From an uncultured Alistipes sp. (GTDB lineage: Bacteria > Bacteroidota > Bacteroidia > Bacteroidales > Rikenellaceae), in NCBI GenBank assembly GCA_944326035.1, contig CALVCS010000014.1:1-58162 (forward strand): a DNA stretch of 58,162 nucleotides. The letters are read 5' to 3'. This document shows positions 24,565 to 33,191 of the stretch, piece after piece. How positions within the stretch are numbered: position 1 is the first letter of the stretch; each line of letters starts with the position of its first letter. A program made the translations under genes and the position numbers. The notes beneath the pieces are model-generated. The model searched no databases and was not told the origin of the DNA. It saw only the letters and a program-made list of their open reading frames with translations.

Positions 24565-24870
24565 ACACCAGAGTGAGGGTGGGGTATGTCTCTGTGCGGT
24601 TGGTCCATGAGGCTTGAGGCCACCCGCTCTTCCCGGGAGAGGCGTAGGTCGGATATTTGCGTGGAGGAAGTGGTGAGGGTTTTGCCGTAATTTTCGTATT
24701 TTTGCGCCGACCCGCAACGATGGCTCGGGTCGTTTCGGGAGAACCCCGATGGATATCCGTTTGTTCGTTCTGCGGAGAGAAAGGCTCGCTTCGCTGGCGG
24801 ATGAAACGTCGAACTGAAAAGACCATCGGTTAAGGAGGAGTCCGTTCACAATCAAAATGCTGACAACAAG
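24565..24870 (+). other. Intergenic leader before mltG, with promoter and a possible 37-codon ORF
   Basis: This stretch has no established gene. A -7 box TATTTTTG lies at 24697-24704, so mltG has a leader of about 160 nt. Inside it an ATG at 24720 opens a 37-codon frame ending at 24833 with a CSFC motif (two cysteines, residues 15 and 18) and a basic C-terminus. AAGGAGGAG follows its stop. Coding is unproven. I see no terminator or tRNA in it. Confidence 0.3.
24697..24704 (+). promoter_or_regulatory. -7 box upstream of mltG
   Basis: TATTTTTG matches TAnnTTTG, 166 bp before the mltG ATG. A TTTG lies only 12 bp upstream, too close to be a standard -33 box. Confidence 0.4.
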
Positions 24871-25929
24871 ATGGAAGAGACGCCGGCTAAGTCGACAAAA
24901 ATCAAAGTGCGCCGAGGATGGTGGTATGTCCTGGGTGGAGTGTTGTGTTTGGGGTTAGCCTCGGTGCCGTTGTATCGGCTTTGGGAGTACTATCGGGGGC
25001 GGGCCGTCGATGGAGATGCCGTGGTGCAGATACCTACGGGCAGCCGTTTCGAGGCCTTGTTGGATTCGCTCGGTGCACGACGGGTGCTCCACGATTCTCT
25101 GCTCTTCGTGAAACTGGCTCGTGCACGCGATCTGGATATGTTGGTGCGCCCGGGCTCCTATCAGTTGCGTGAAGGGATGAGTTACGCTTCCCTGATCAAT
25201 ATGCTGAAAAGCGGTCGCCAAACTCCGGTACGAGTCACTTTTCATAATGTGCGCTCGACGGATCGTCTGGCCGGTCTGTTGGCTCGTAAACTGGAGCCCG
25301 ATTCGTTGGCCTTTCTGCAGGCCTTCGACAACGATTCGCTGATCCACTCGTTGGGATTTTCGTCGGCTACGCTGTTGGGGATGTTTATTCCCAATACCTA
25401 CGAGTTCTATTGGACGGTGACACCCGAGGCGTTTATGAAGCGAATGAAACGGGAGTACGATCGTTTCTGGAATGAGGACCGGACGGCCAAACTGGCGCGT
25501 TGCGGACTGTCACGCGAGGAAGTCTCGACGCTGGCCTCCATCGTGTATGAAGAGACGAAAAATACGGCCGAGATGCCGCGCATAGCGGGGGTGTATATCA
25601 ATCGGCTGCGGCGCGGCATGCCTTTACAGGCGGATCCGACGGTCAAATATGCCGTGGGAGATTTTACCTTACGGCGGGTGCTGCTGCGACATCTGGAGGT
25701 GGATTCACCGTACAATACCTACAAATATCCCGGTTTGCCACCGGGTCCGATCTGTATGCCTTCGATTGCGGCCCTGGATGCCGTCTTGAATTTCGAAGCG
25801 CATGATTATCTCTATTTCTGTGCAAAAGAGGATCTCTCCGGGACGCATAATTTCGCGCGTACGTTGGCTGAACACAACCGCAATGCGCAGGCCTATGCAC
25901 GCGCACTCGATCGCTTGAAAATTCGTTGA
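24871..25929 (+). CDS. mltG: Endolytic murein transglycosylase MltG (YceG family)
   Basis: Inner-membrane enzyme that cuts nascent peptidoglycan strands and so sets glycan chain release. Basic residues 7-15 are followed by one membrane helix at about 17-36. A LysM-like region precedes the YceG domain, whose signature runs from about residue 228: ASIVYEETKNTAEM (carrying the family's essential glutamate), GVYINRLRRGMPLQADPTVKY near 246 (given by position), and SPYNTYKYPGLPPGPICMPS near 287, ending with YLYFCAKEDLSGTHNFA. The length of 352 is normal. It appears to be transcribed alone. Confidence 0.94.
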   Translation: MEETPAKSTKIKVRRGWWYVLGGVLCLGLASVPLYRLWEYYRGRAVDGDAVVQIPTGSRFEALLDSLGARRVLHDSLLFVKLARARDLDMLVRPGSYQLREGMSYASLINMLKSGRQTPVRVTFHNVRSTDRLAGLLARKLEPDSLAFLQAFDNDSLIHSLGFSSATLLGMFIPNTYEFYWTVTPEAFMKRMKREYDRFWNEDRTAKLARCGLSREEVSTLASIVYEETKNTAEMPRIAGVYINRLRRGMPLQADPTVKYAVGDFTLRRVLLRHLEVDSPYNTYKYPGLPPGPICMPSIAALDAVLNFEAHDYLYFCAKEDLSGTHNFARTLAEHNRNAQAYARALDRLKIR

Positions 25930-26190
25930 GAAAAGCGCTCGATTTCTTTGTTATTTCGCTAAAAATCATTATTTTTAAACGTACATCGTTTTTGTGCCTG
26001 AAAACGTAGGGGGCAGTTGTATGCATGAGTGAACGTGGCAAAGATGAGTTGGAATTGAGGGGTGTGACTGCACGAACGTTCCATGGCGAGTGGGGGATCG
26101 GGGAGAAGAGGCAGGATCTGGCACCTTTCGTTCCACGTTTTTAGTCTGTTTTACCTTGCCGAGGAACGGGCAACGTAAATTTCTCTCCCA

Positions 26191-29100
26191 ATGCATACAA
26201 AAATACTAGCGCGTATTCTGGCTATTGTTTTGTTCGTCAGTGGTTGTGGAAAAGATCCCAATCCGACGCCCAATCCGACCCCTGATTCACCTTCTGAAAC
26301 GGCTGAGATCACCCTTTATGATTTGGAACTGGTGCTTGCGGATAGTGAGACCCAAGGGACCCTTTCGTTCAATGCCTCAGCAGATTGGTCTATCTCGTTA
26401 TCTGAAACGAAAGCCGGAGTTAGCTGGTTGTCGGTGGAACCGATGAGCGGTAAGGCCGGGGAGGCTACCTTGACCGTAAAGGCTCTGGCCAATGAAAATT
26501 ATGAGGATCGGTCTGCGATTATTTCGATTAAATCGGGGGTCGTGACCCAATCTGTCCCTGTCTATCAGAAGAAAAAGAATGCCCTGATTCTGTCCAAAGA
26601 GATTTTTGAGGTTTCTCAGCGCGGGGGGGCTATTGATCTCGAAGTGAAAAGCAACATTGAGTTTGAAGTAGATATTCTGGATGATTGGATCACGCAGAAT
26701 CAGACCCGAGCCCTGACCACGCATTATTTACAGTTCGATGTGGCGGCTAATCCGAATTTCGAAAATCGGGAAGGGAAAATCGTGATCAAAGATAGAACCT
26801 CCGATTTGGCCGATACGGTATATGTGTATCAGAGTCAGCAGAATAGCTTGGTGTTGACTCAACGTGAGTATGCGGTGTCGGAGTTGGGTGAGACGATTGA
26901 TGTTGTGTTGAAATCGATAGTGGATTTTACGGTTCAGATGCCAGCGGTGGATTGGATCGAGGAGGTGCAGACCAAGTCGTGGCAAACGTATAAATATCAG
27001 TTCCGGGTGTTACCCAACGAGACATATGATGCTCGTGAAGCACAGATTATTTTCAAGGATAATCATTCTATGATGGCCGATACGGTTTTTGTCTATCAAA
27101 CGACAAAAGATGCACTGTTGTTGACTAGAGATCGATATGCGGTGGGGATACAGGGCGGAACGATCGACGTAGAGGTGAAGAGCAATATCGATTTTGAAGT
27201 AAAAGTTTTGGATGATTGGATTACTCAGAGGCAAACGAAAGGTTTGGAAACTCATGATTTACGGTTTGATGTGGCGGCTAATCCAAATCTTGAAAATAGG
27301 GAAGGACGTATTGTCTTTAACGATAAAAACAGTAGCTTGACCGATACGGTGTATGTTGTGCAAACAGGGCCAGAAGGAATTCAACAAGACAAAGAAGCTT
27401 TGATAGCGTTGTACAAAGCCACAGGAGGAGATAATTGGACGAACAATACCAATTGGTGTAGTGATCAAGCGTTAGAAGATTGGTATGGAGTTTTTATAGA
27501 TCCTGCAACGGGCAGAGTAAATGCTATCAGTTTATATAGTAATAATTTAACTGGGTATTTACCTAAAGAAATAGGGAGTCTTACAGAACTGACATGGTTT
27601 GATGTGTCACAAAATCAGTTAACCGGAACGTTACCTAAAGAAATAGGCAATCTGACTGAAATGGGTGAGTTTGATGTGTCACGCAATCAGTTAACCGGGG
27701 CTTTACCTGCAGAGCTAAAAAACTTTACGAAGATACGAAATTTTAATATCGAGCAGAATCAATTCTCAGGGACTATACCAGAGGATGTATTCCTTATGAT
27801 GATTATGGCGGCGCATGATATCGCTATAAATATAAGGTTCAATATGTTTACAGGACCTATTCCGGAATCCGTATGGAAACATCCTAACTGGAAAAGCTCT
27901 TGGCCCGTATTTTTATATCAACGAAGTCCTGGATTTGATTTATCAAATGTAGAGATTCCTGCCCCGGATTTTACGGTGACAGATCTGAATGGTTTAACCC
28001 TATCGTCCGCGACGGAATATAGTAGAAATAAATATACCGTTTTGTATAATTGGGCGACATGGTGTCCATTCTCTCATGACTTTACCGTCAAACTGATTCC
28101 TATATATAAAGCGTATCAATCGAAAGGGTTGGAAATTATTGGATATAGCGATGTGTCTCCACATGCTTCTCCTCGTGATGATATTGCTGAGGTGCGGGAA
28201 TATATTGCGAAACAGAATATTCCATGGCGTAATTTTGCTTGTGATTATGAAGCAGATGTTCCAAATATGATAAGCGCATTTTATCGTATTTTATATACCC
28301 CTTTCGTTGCTGTAGCCGACCAGAATGGTAAAATTGTTTTTCAATCGGTTACGGAAGATTATACAAAACTGTTGGAATTCTTGAGTGAACGTTTGGGTGA
28401 AGTGGAGGTGGAAGATCCTGCATCGTATGCATCGACGGATTTTTCAGCCGATGGACAAGTGGTCTCCTTGCAACAAGCCTCCGTAGGAAACGGGATTGAT
28501 TTGGTCTTGATGGGGGATGCTTTTGTCGATACAACAATGGTTGAGGACGGTATTTATGAACAACGAATGCGGGAAGGAATGGAAGCATTCTTCCAGGAAG
28601 AACCGATGAAATCGTTGCGGGATCGGTTTAATGTGTACATGGTCAAGGTCGTGTCAGAAAATGGCAATTATCAGGAAGGGTCGAATACGGCGTTGGGTAG
28701 CTATATCGGTAGTGGTACTTTGGTCGGAGGGTCGGATGGTCGATGCTTCGGTTATGCCAGCCGTGTTCCGGGGATTGATCTGACGCAAGCGCAGGTGGTG
28801 GTGATTATGAATGTTCGGCATTATGCCGGGACTTGCTATATGTATGAAGACAACTCGTCTGTTGCTTATTTCCCATTAGGTTATGATGAAAGCATATTCG
28901 ATCAATTACTGCACCATGAGGCCGTAGGCCATGGCTTTGGAAAATTGTTGGACGAATACTCAAACAATTTGGGTGGAATTTCGCAGTATGAAAGTGATTA
29001 TTATCAAAGTCAAAAAGCTTTAGGTTGGGGTGCTAATGTCGATGTTACGTCGGATCCGAACCAGATTCGTTGGGCTCATTTCCTGCGAGACAGTCGTTAT

Positions 29101-29397
29101 GCAAACGAAGTGGGCATTTACGAAGGGGCTCTTACTTATCAGACCGGAGCTTGGCGTCCTACGGAGAATAGTATTATGCGCTATAATACGGGAGGGTTCA
29201 ATGCCCCTTCGCGGGAGGCTCTCTACAAACGAGTGATGGAACTTTCGGGAGAAGGGTATTCTTGGGAGCAATTCGTGGCGTATGATGCCGTGAATCGAAG
29301 TGTAACTAAGACTCTGCGTCCTCAAGGAGGTGTACGACCCGTTATTCCATTGCATGCTCCCATTATGATTCAAGGATCGTGGCGTAATGCACAATAG
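26191..29397 (+). CDS. Mosaic lipoprotein: BACON repeats, LRRs, thioredoxin-like domain, M64 peptidase
   Basis: A 1068-residue secreted lipoprotein (lipobox VSGC, C about residue 19, then a Pro/Asn/Thr-rich linker). Residues about 30-130 form a BACON domain, and three further repeats of about 89 residues follow at 131-219, 220-307 and 308-392. Residues 393-440 are the cap seen in Bacteroidota LRR proteins (ALYKATGGDNWTNNTNW). Four to five plant-type LRRs (LTGxLPKEIG) reach about 565. Residues 590-735 look like a TlpA/thioredoxin fold, but the redox motif is W-C625-P-F-S628, lacking the second cysteine. Residues 770-1060 are an M64 (IgA-peptidase) domain with HEAVGHGFGKLLDEY at 909-923. The LRR/thioredoxin stretch (27.37-28.4 kb) is much more AT-rich than its flanks. 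The substrate is unknown. Confidence 0.88.
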   Translation: MHTKILARILAIVLFVSGCGKDPNPTPNPTPDSPSETAEITLYDLELVLADSETQGTLSFNASADWSISLSETKAGVSWLSVEPMSGKAGEATLTVKALANENYEDRSAIISIKSGVVTQSVPVYQKKKNALILSKEIFEVSQRGGAIDLEVKSNIEFEVDILDDWITQNQTRALTTHYLQFDVAANPNFENREGKIVIKDRTSDLADTVYVYQSQQNSLVLTQREYAVSELGETIDVVLKSIVDFTVQMPAVDWIEEVQTKSWQTYKYQFRVLPNETYDAREAQIIFKDNHSMMADTVFVYQTTKDALLLTRDRYAVGIQGGTIDVEVKSNIDFEVKVLDDWITQRQTKGLETHDLRFDVAANPNLENREGRIVFNDKNSSLTDTVYVVQTGPEGIQQDKEALIALYKATGGDNWTNNTNWCSDQALEDWYGVFIDPATGRVNAISLYSNNLTGYLPKEIGSLTELTWFDVSQNQLTGTLPKEIGNLTEMGEFDVSRNQLTGALPAELKNFTKIRNFNIEQNQFSGTIPEDVFLMMIMAAHDIAINIRFNMFTGPIPESVWKHPNWKSSWPVFLYQRSPGFDLSNVEIPAPDFTVTDLNGLTLSSATEYSRNKYTVLYNWATWCPFSHDFTVKLIPIYKAYQSKGLEIIGYSDVSPHASPRDDIAEVREYIAKQNIPWRNFACDYEADVPNMISAFYRILYTPFVAVADQNGKIVFQSVTEDYTKLLEFLSERLGEVEVEDPASYASTDFSADGQVVSLQQASVGNGIDLVLMGDAFVDTTMVEDGIYEQRMREGMEAFFQEEPMKSLRDRFNVYMVKVVSENGNYQEGSNTALGSYIGSGTLVGGSDGRCFGYASRVPGIDLTQAQVVVIMNVRHYAGTCYMYEDNSSVAYFPLGYDESIFDQLLHHEAVGHGFGKLLDEYSNNLGGISQYESDYYQSQKALGWGANVDVTSDPNQIRWAHFLRDSRYANEVGIYEGALTYQTGAWRPTENSIMRYNTGGFNAPSREALYKRVMELSGEGYSWEQFVAYDAVNRSVTKTLRPQGGVRPVIPLHAPIMIQGSWRNAQ

Positions 29398-29450
29398 CTG
29401 GATGAATCGGTGAATTTTCTCCCGATATGGACGAATTGACATCCATGTAA

Positions 29451-29482
29451 AAACGGGGCACTTGATTACAAGTGCCCCGTTT
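29451..29482. terminator. Bidirectional terminator between the M64 and YugP-like genes
   Basis: Perfect stem AAACGGGGCACTTG with loop ATTA and its complement, between two converging genes. Confidence 0.88.
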
Positions 29483-29501
29483 ATGTGATTAGGAAAAAGG
29501 A

Positions 29502-30182
29502 TTAATCGCGGCGGGCGAAGCCAAGGTAGTAAATCAGCGTTGCGATGGCCGAAAGGGCGGCAACCAGGTAGGTACGGGCTGCCCACGAGAGCGCCTCACG
29601 AGCCTGGGCAACCTGTACTCCTTGCAGGGTACGAGTACCTTCGAGCCATTCCATGGCCCGGTTCGATGCGTTGTATTCCACCGGGAGGGTGATCAGGCTG
29701 AACAGGGCCGAAAGGGCGATCATCGCGATCCCGATCCAGAAGAGAGCCGGGAAGGTATTAATCATCAGAATGCCGGCGATGATGACCCATGTGGACCACA
29801 TGGAGGCGAATTGTACCACAGGAACCAGTGCCGAGCGCATTTTCAACGGGGCATATTCGCGGGCATGTTGTACGGCATGGCCGCATTCGTGAGCGGCTAC
29901 CGCAGCAGCGGCCACGCTATTGCTGTTATAGACGCCTTCACTCAGGTTGACGGTTTTGGTGGTGGGATTGTAGTGGTCGGTCAGTTGTCCGTGGGTAGAG
30001 ACCACTTTGACGTCATAGATCCCGTTGTCATGCAGCATGCGTTCCGCCACTTCGCGGCCTGTCAGTCCGCCCGGGAACATGACCTTTGAATATTTCTTAA
30101 AAACGGATTGCAGCTTACCTTGTACGATCAATCCGATGACGGCGATCAAAATGATCAATAAAAAACCAGGATTCCAAGTCAT
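29502..30182 (-). CDS. Membrane neutral zinc metallopeptidase (YugP/Zn_peptidase_2)
   Basis: A 226-residue inner-membrane protein. One helix at residues 7-25 and three more after residue 115 surround a zinc-peptidase domain whose HECGHAVQHA motif (HExxH) is near residue 93. LSEGVYNSNSVAAAAVAAHECGH is the family's continuous block (cited by position, about 77-97), and LPVEYNASNRAMEWL near 165 is the second family signature. Members are widespread, including Bacillus YugP, but their substrates are not known to me. The gene stands alone on the minus strand with a converging neighbour at its 3' end. Confidence 0.9.
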   Translation of the reverse strand: MTWNPGFLLIILIAVIGLIVQGKLQSVFKKYSKVMFPGGLTGREVAERMLHDNGIYDVKVVSTHGQLTDHYNPTTKTVNLSEGVYNSNSVAAAAVAAHECGHAVQHAREYAPLKMRSALVPVVQFASMWSTWVIIAGILMINTFPALFWIGIAMIALSALFSLITLPVEYNASNRAMEWLEGTRTLQGVQVAQAREALSWAARTYLVAALSAIATLIYYLGFARRD

Positions 30183-30266
30183 AATGTATGGGTGTTTTTA
30201 GTTATTTTCGGTTTAGTGTCTAGATAACGGTTGTATACAGGCGTTTATTGTAAAATGTTGTCTCGG

Positions 30267-30983
30267 TTACTCGATGGGAGCATAGCGGAGTTTGGCTTCG
30301 GAGAGACGTAAGGCGTTGAAGTGCCACCATTCGCTGCGTAGGGGAATGAATCCGGCTGCGCGCATCACTTGTCGGAGCAGTTGGCGATTGCGGACTTCGG
30401 CGGCGGTCAGTTTGCCTTGTGCGACCAGCTCGGCTTCGTGGTCGATGTGGGCTTCGGGACCGAAATAGTCGAACGGGGTTCCCATCGGTAGCGGATTGCC
30501 GTGACGATCGGCCAGGGTGAGATCTACCGCGGCGCCGTAGTTGTGAAGACCGCCCCCCTTGGCCGGATTGGAAACGTAGATCTGTTGAGGCGTTCCTTGA
30601 ACGATCTGCCACATCCGCCGTTGAATAGACAACGGCCGGGCTGCGTCATAGATCAGCAATCGATAGTCGGGATGGAGCCGCCGTAGAATTCGGACTGCCT
30701 GTTGTAACTTGACGGCGACTTCGGGTTGTAGAAAGGCCGTTTCGAGATCTTCATACAGAACTTGCCCGGTAAAGTTGTCCAAAGTGGCATACGGTAGCCG
30801 TACGATCAGGCTACTATCCAGGGTCGTTACATCGACCAACCCCATCTCTTCGAGCCGTTGGGCCGTCGATCGGCTGTCGGTTGTCGGAGCGGGCTGTCTG
30901 TCGGATTGGGCAAACAACGCTGAGGGGCCCGGCAGCCACAACCACCCTACGAGAAGCATCAACGATAGCGCTCGTCTCCGCAT
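30267..30983 (-). CDS. D-Ala-D-Ala dipeptidase, VanX-like (peptidase M15D)
   Basis: A secreted zinc dipeptidase of the VanX/DdpX type. A signal peptide covers residues 1-25 (ending LFAQ). The zinc and catalytic residues are conserved: H and D in LHNYGAAVDLTL near residue 145, and EWWHF near 220 (glutamate base and third zinc ligand). FDYFGPEAHIDHE near 172 is the usual block. VanX itself degrades D-Ala-D-Ala in vancomycin resistance, but no vanH/vanA partner is present. A role in murein dipeptide recycling is more likely here. It begins 5 bp after the SDR gene stops, so the two are probably co-transcribed. Confidence 0.88.
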   Translation of the reverse strand: MRRRALSLMLLVGWLWLPGPSALFAQSDRQPAPTTDSRSTAQRLEEMGLVDVTTLDSSLIVRLPYATLDNFTGQVLYEDLETAFLQPEVAVKLQQAVRILRRLHPDYRLLIYDAARPLSIQRRMWQIVQGTPQQIYVSNPAKGGGLHNYGAAVDLTLADRHGNPLPMGTPFDYFGPEAHIDHEAELVAQGKLTAAEVRNRQLLRQVMRAAGFIPLRSEWWHFNALRLSEAKLRYAPIE

Positions 30984-30988
30984 CGGGT

Positions 30989-31750
30989 TTATTTTCGATA
31001 GGTATAGTGAGCGTCGGCCTGCTGGTTGGGCATCACGACAATCTCATTGATGTTGACATGGGCCGGCAGGGTGACGATCCAGCGAATCACCTCGGCAATG
31101 TCGTGACCGGTCAGCGGTTCGATGCCTTTATACACGTTGTCGGCGCGCTGTTGATCGCCATGGAACCGGACGGTCGAAAATTCGGTTTCGACCATCCCGG
31201 GTCGAATTTCCGAGACCTTGATGCCGTGGTGGAGAAAATCGATGCGCATTCCTTCGCTCAGGGCGTGCATGGCGTGTTTGGAGGCACAGTAGACGGCCCC
31301 GTTTTCATAGACCTGACTGCCGGCGATCGAACCGATGTTGACGATATGTCCCCCTTGGCCGCGTTGGATCATCCATCCGGCCACGATACGGGTGACATAC
31401 AGCACGCCTTTGATATTGGTGTCGATCATCTTGTCCCAGTCGAGAGGATCCCCTTCGTCGATGTGTTCGAGTCCCGAGGCCAGACCGGCGTTATTGACCA
31501 GCAGGTCGATTTGGCGGAAATGGGCGGGAAGGGCCTGCAGGGCGCTTTCGGTCTGGATGCGGTCGCGTACATCGAATCCCAACGCATGAACGCGGATTCC
31601 GTATCGTTCCTCGAGTTCGTCGCTCAGTTTCTGCAGGCGGTCTGTCCGGCGAGCGGTGATGACCAGATCGTAGCCGGCTTCTCCCAATACGCGGGCCGTC
31701 GCCTCGCCGATGCCCGAAGAGGCTCCGGTGATCAAAGCTGTTTTGCTCAT
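30989..31750 (-). CDS. Short-chain dehydrogenase/reductase (YdfG-like)
   Basis: A 253-residue classical SDR. The NADP-binding TGASSGIG is at residues 8-15 and TARRTDRL near 32 carries arginines favouring NADP. NNAGLAS is near 86. The catalytic serine is in NIGSIAGS near 139, and YCASK near 152 supplies Y and K. Overall it resembles YdfG/serine 3-dehydrogenases that reduce 3-hydroxy acids and malonic semialdehyde; substrate specificity cannot be read directly. It is the first gene of a two-gene minus-strand unit with the VanX-like gene, whose functional link to it is not obvious. Confidence 0.9.
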   Translation of the reverse strand: MSKTALITGASSGIGEATARVLGEAGYDLVITARRTDRLQKLSDELEERYGIRVHALGFDVRDRIQTESALQALPAHFRQIDLLVNNAGLASGLEHIDEGDPLDWDKMIDTNIKGVLYVTRIVAGWMIQRGQGGHIVNIGSIAGSQVYENGAVYCASKHAMHALSEGMRIDFLHHGIKVSEIRPGMVETEFSTVRFHGDQQRADNVYKGIEPLTGHDIAEVIRWIVTLPAHVNINEIVVMPNQQADAHYTYRK

Positions 31751-31849
31751 GATAGCAATCGGTTTAAAATGTCGGGCCGTCGTACGCCACCGCCCGGTTG
31801 TGGCGGATGAAAAGGGCTGCTTAGCAAGCGTTTTGGACGGCTATGTGCG

Positions 31850-31857
31850 CAAAAATA
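31850..31857 (-). promoter_or_regulatory. -7 box for the SDR/VanX unit
   Basis: CAAAAATA on the plus strand is TATTTTTG on the minus strand, about 100 bp before the SDR start. A weaker plus-strand box, TTACTTTG at 31870-31877, probably drives the divergent permease gene. The two promoters would lie back to back. Confidence 0.45.
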
Positions 31858-31916
31858 GGAATTTTTGCGTTACTTTGCATCGAAATTCCCTGTAAACTTC
31901 TATCTTACCGACCAGG

Positions 31917-33164
31917 ATGAGCCGACTCTATTTGCCCTATTTTTTAGCCCGTCGCATGGCGGCACCGGTACATGGTCACAAAAAAAATGTGATGGTGCGT
32001 ATCGCGACCCTCAGCGTGGGGGTGGGCATGGCGGTGATGATTGTGGCGCTGGGTGTGATTTTCGGCTTTAAGCAGCAGATTACCTCTAAACTGACGGGCT
32101 TCGGGGCACATGTTCAGTTGGTACATCTGGATGGAAACAGCTCCTATGAAACGGTGCCGATCTCGATCGATCAGCCGGTGGTGGAGCGGATTGTGGCCCT
32201 GAAGGAGGTGGCGGGCATCTATCCTTATGCCATTAAGGCCGGGATTTTGCGCGGCGAAAAGGCCATGCAGGGCGTGGTGCTTAAAGGTGTCGCTCCCGAT
32301 TACGACTGGTCATTCTTTGAACGGTATCGGGTGGAGGGAGAGCGGCCCCGGGTAGAGGATAGCGTGCGGAATAAAGAGGTGATGATTTCGCGTCGACTGG
32401 CCGAGATGATGCAGCTCAAGGTTGGCGATCCGTTCGAGATGTTGTTTATTCAGAATCCGCCGCGGAGAGATCGGTTTCGGGTGGCGGGGATTTACGATAC
32501 GCAGTTCGATGAGCTGGATAAGGTGATGATCCTGACCGATATCCGGAATGTGCAGCGACTCAGCGGTTGGGATTCGACCCAAGTGACGGGTTTCGAAATC
32601 AATACCCGGGACTTCGCTCACCTGGATCGGTTTACAGCACAGATCGACGAACTGCTGTTCGATACGCCTGGTATCGACGATCAGCCGCTGCGGGCGGTCA
32701 GCATCCGGGAACGTTATCCGATGATCTTCGACTGGTTGAACGCCCATAACGTCAATGCGGCGGTCATCATCACGGTGATGTTGTTGGTTGCCCTGTTCAA
32801 TATGGTGTCGGCGTTGCTGATTATCCTCTTGGAGCGTACCCCGATGATCGGGGTGCTCAAAGCGTTGGGCATGGATAACCGGGCGTTACAGAAGACCTTT
32901 GTGATCCGCTCGTCGTTTATCCTGCTCAAAGGGATGTTCTGGGGCAATCTGCTCGGGGTGGGACTCTGTTTGTTGCAGGCCTATACGGGGTGGATTCGGC
33001 TCGATCAGGCCGGCTATTTCTTGACAACGGTCCCGATCGACCTGGAGTGGAGCTGGTGGTTGTTGCTCAATGTGGCGACCTTTGTGGTCTTGGTGGCGTT
33101 GCTGACTTTGCCGACGCTGATAATTTCATTAATTTTGCCTGAAAAGAGTATTCGGTTTGAGTAA
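31917..33164 (+). CDS. LolC/LolE-type ABC transporter permease (FtsX-like)
   Basis: A 415-residue integral membrane protein of the lipoprotein-releasing class. One N-terminal helix (about residues 30-52, in GVGMAVMIVALGVIFGF) precedes a periplasmic domain of about 220 residues. Three C-terminal helices lie near 280-305, 330-350 and 375-405, the FtsX domain. VALFNMVSALLIILLERTPMIGVLKALG near 289-316 is the FtsX signature (given by position). It likely works with a LolD-type ATPase to extract lipoproteins from the inner membrane. No ATPase gene is next to it, though one of that family is encoded at 54.5 kb. It leads a plus-strand series with menG. Confidence 0.88.
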   Translation: MSRLYLPYFLARRMAAPVHGHKKNVMVRIATLSVGVGMAVMIVALGVIFGFKQQITSKLTGFGAHVQLVHLDGNSSYETVPISIDQPVVERIVALKEVAGIYPYAIKAGILRGEKAMQGVVLKGVAPDYDWSFFERYRVEGERPRVEDSVRNKEVMISRRLAEMMQLKVGDPFEMLFIQNPPRRDRFRVAGIYDTQFDELDKVMILTDIRNVQRLSGWDSTQVTGFEINTRDFAHLDRFTAQIDELLFDTPGIDDQPLRAVSIRERYPMIFDWLNAHNVNAAVIITVMLLVALFNMVSALLIILLERTPMIGVLKALGMDNRALQKTFVIRSSFILLKGMFWGNLLGVGLCLLQAYTGWIRLDQAGYFLTTVPIDLEWSWWLLLNVATFVVLVALLTLPTLIISLILPEKSIRFE

Positions 33165-33191
33165 AAGCCGACCTGGAAGTGAAAGTTCGGA

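Noticed and set aside
24496..24855. A 119-codon minus-strand frame between the 23210 gene and mltG.
   Set aside because: It crosses a strong terminator and lies antisense to the mltG leader; its arginine- and proline-rich content looks like non-coding translation.
30267..30983. The VanX-like dipeptidase as part of a vancomycin-resistance cluster.
   Set aside because: No vanA/vanH or vanR/vanS genes are adjacent; stand-alone M15D enzymes are common in murein turnover.
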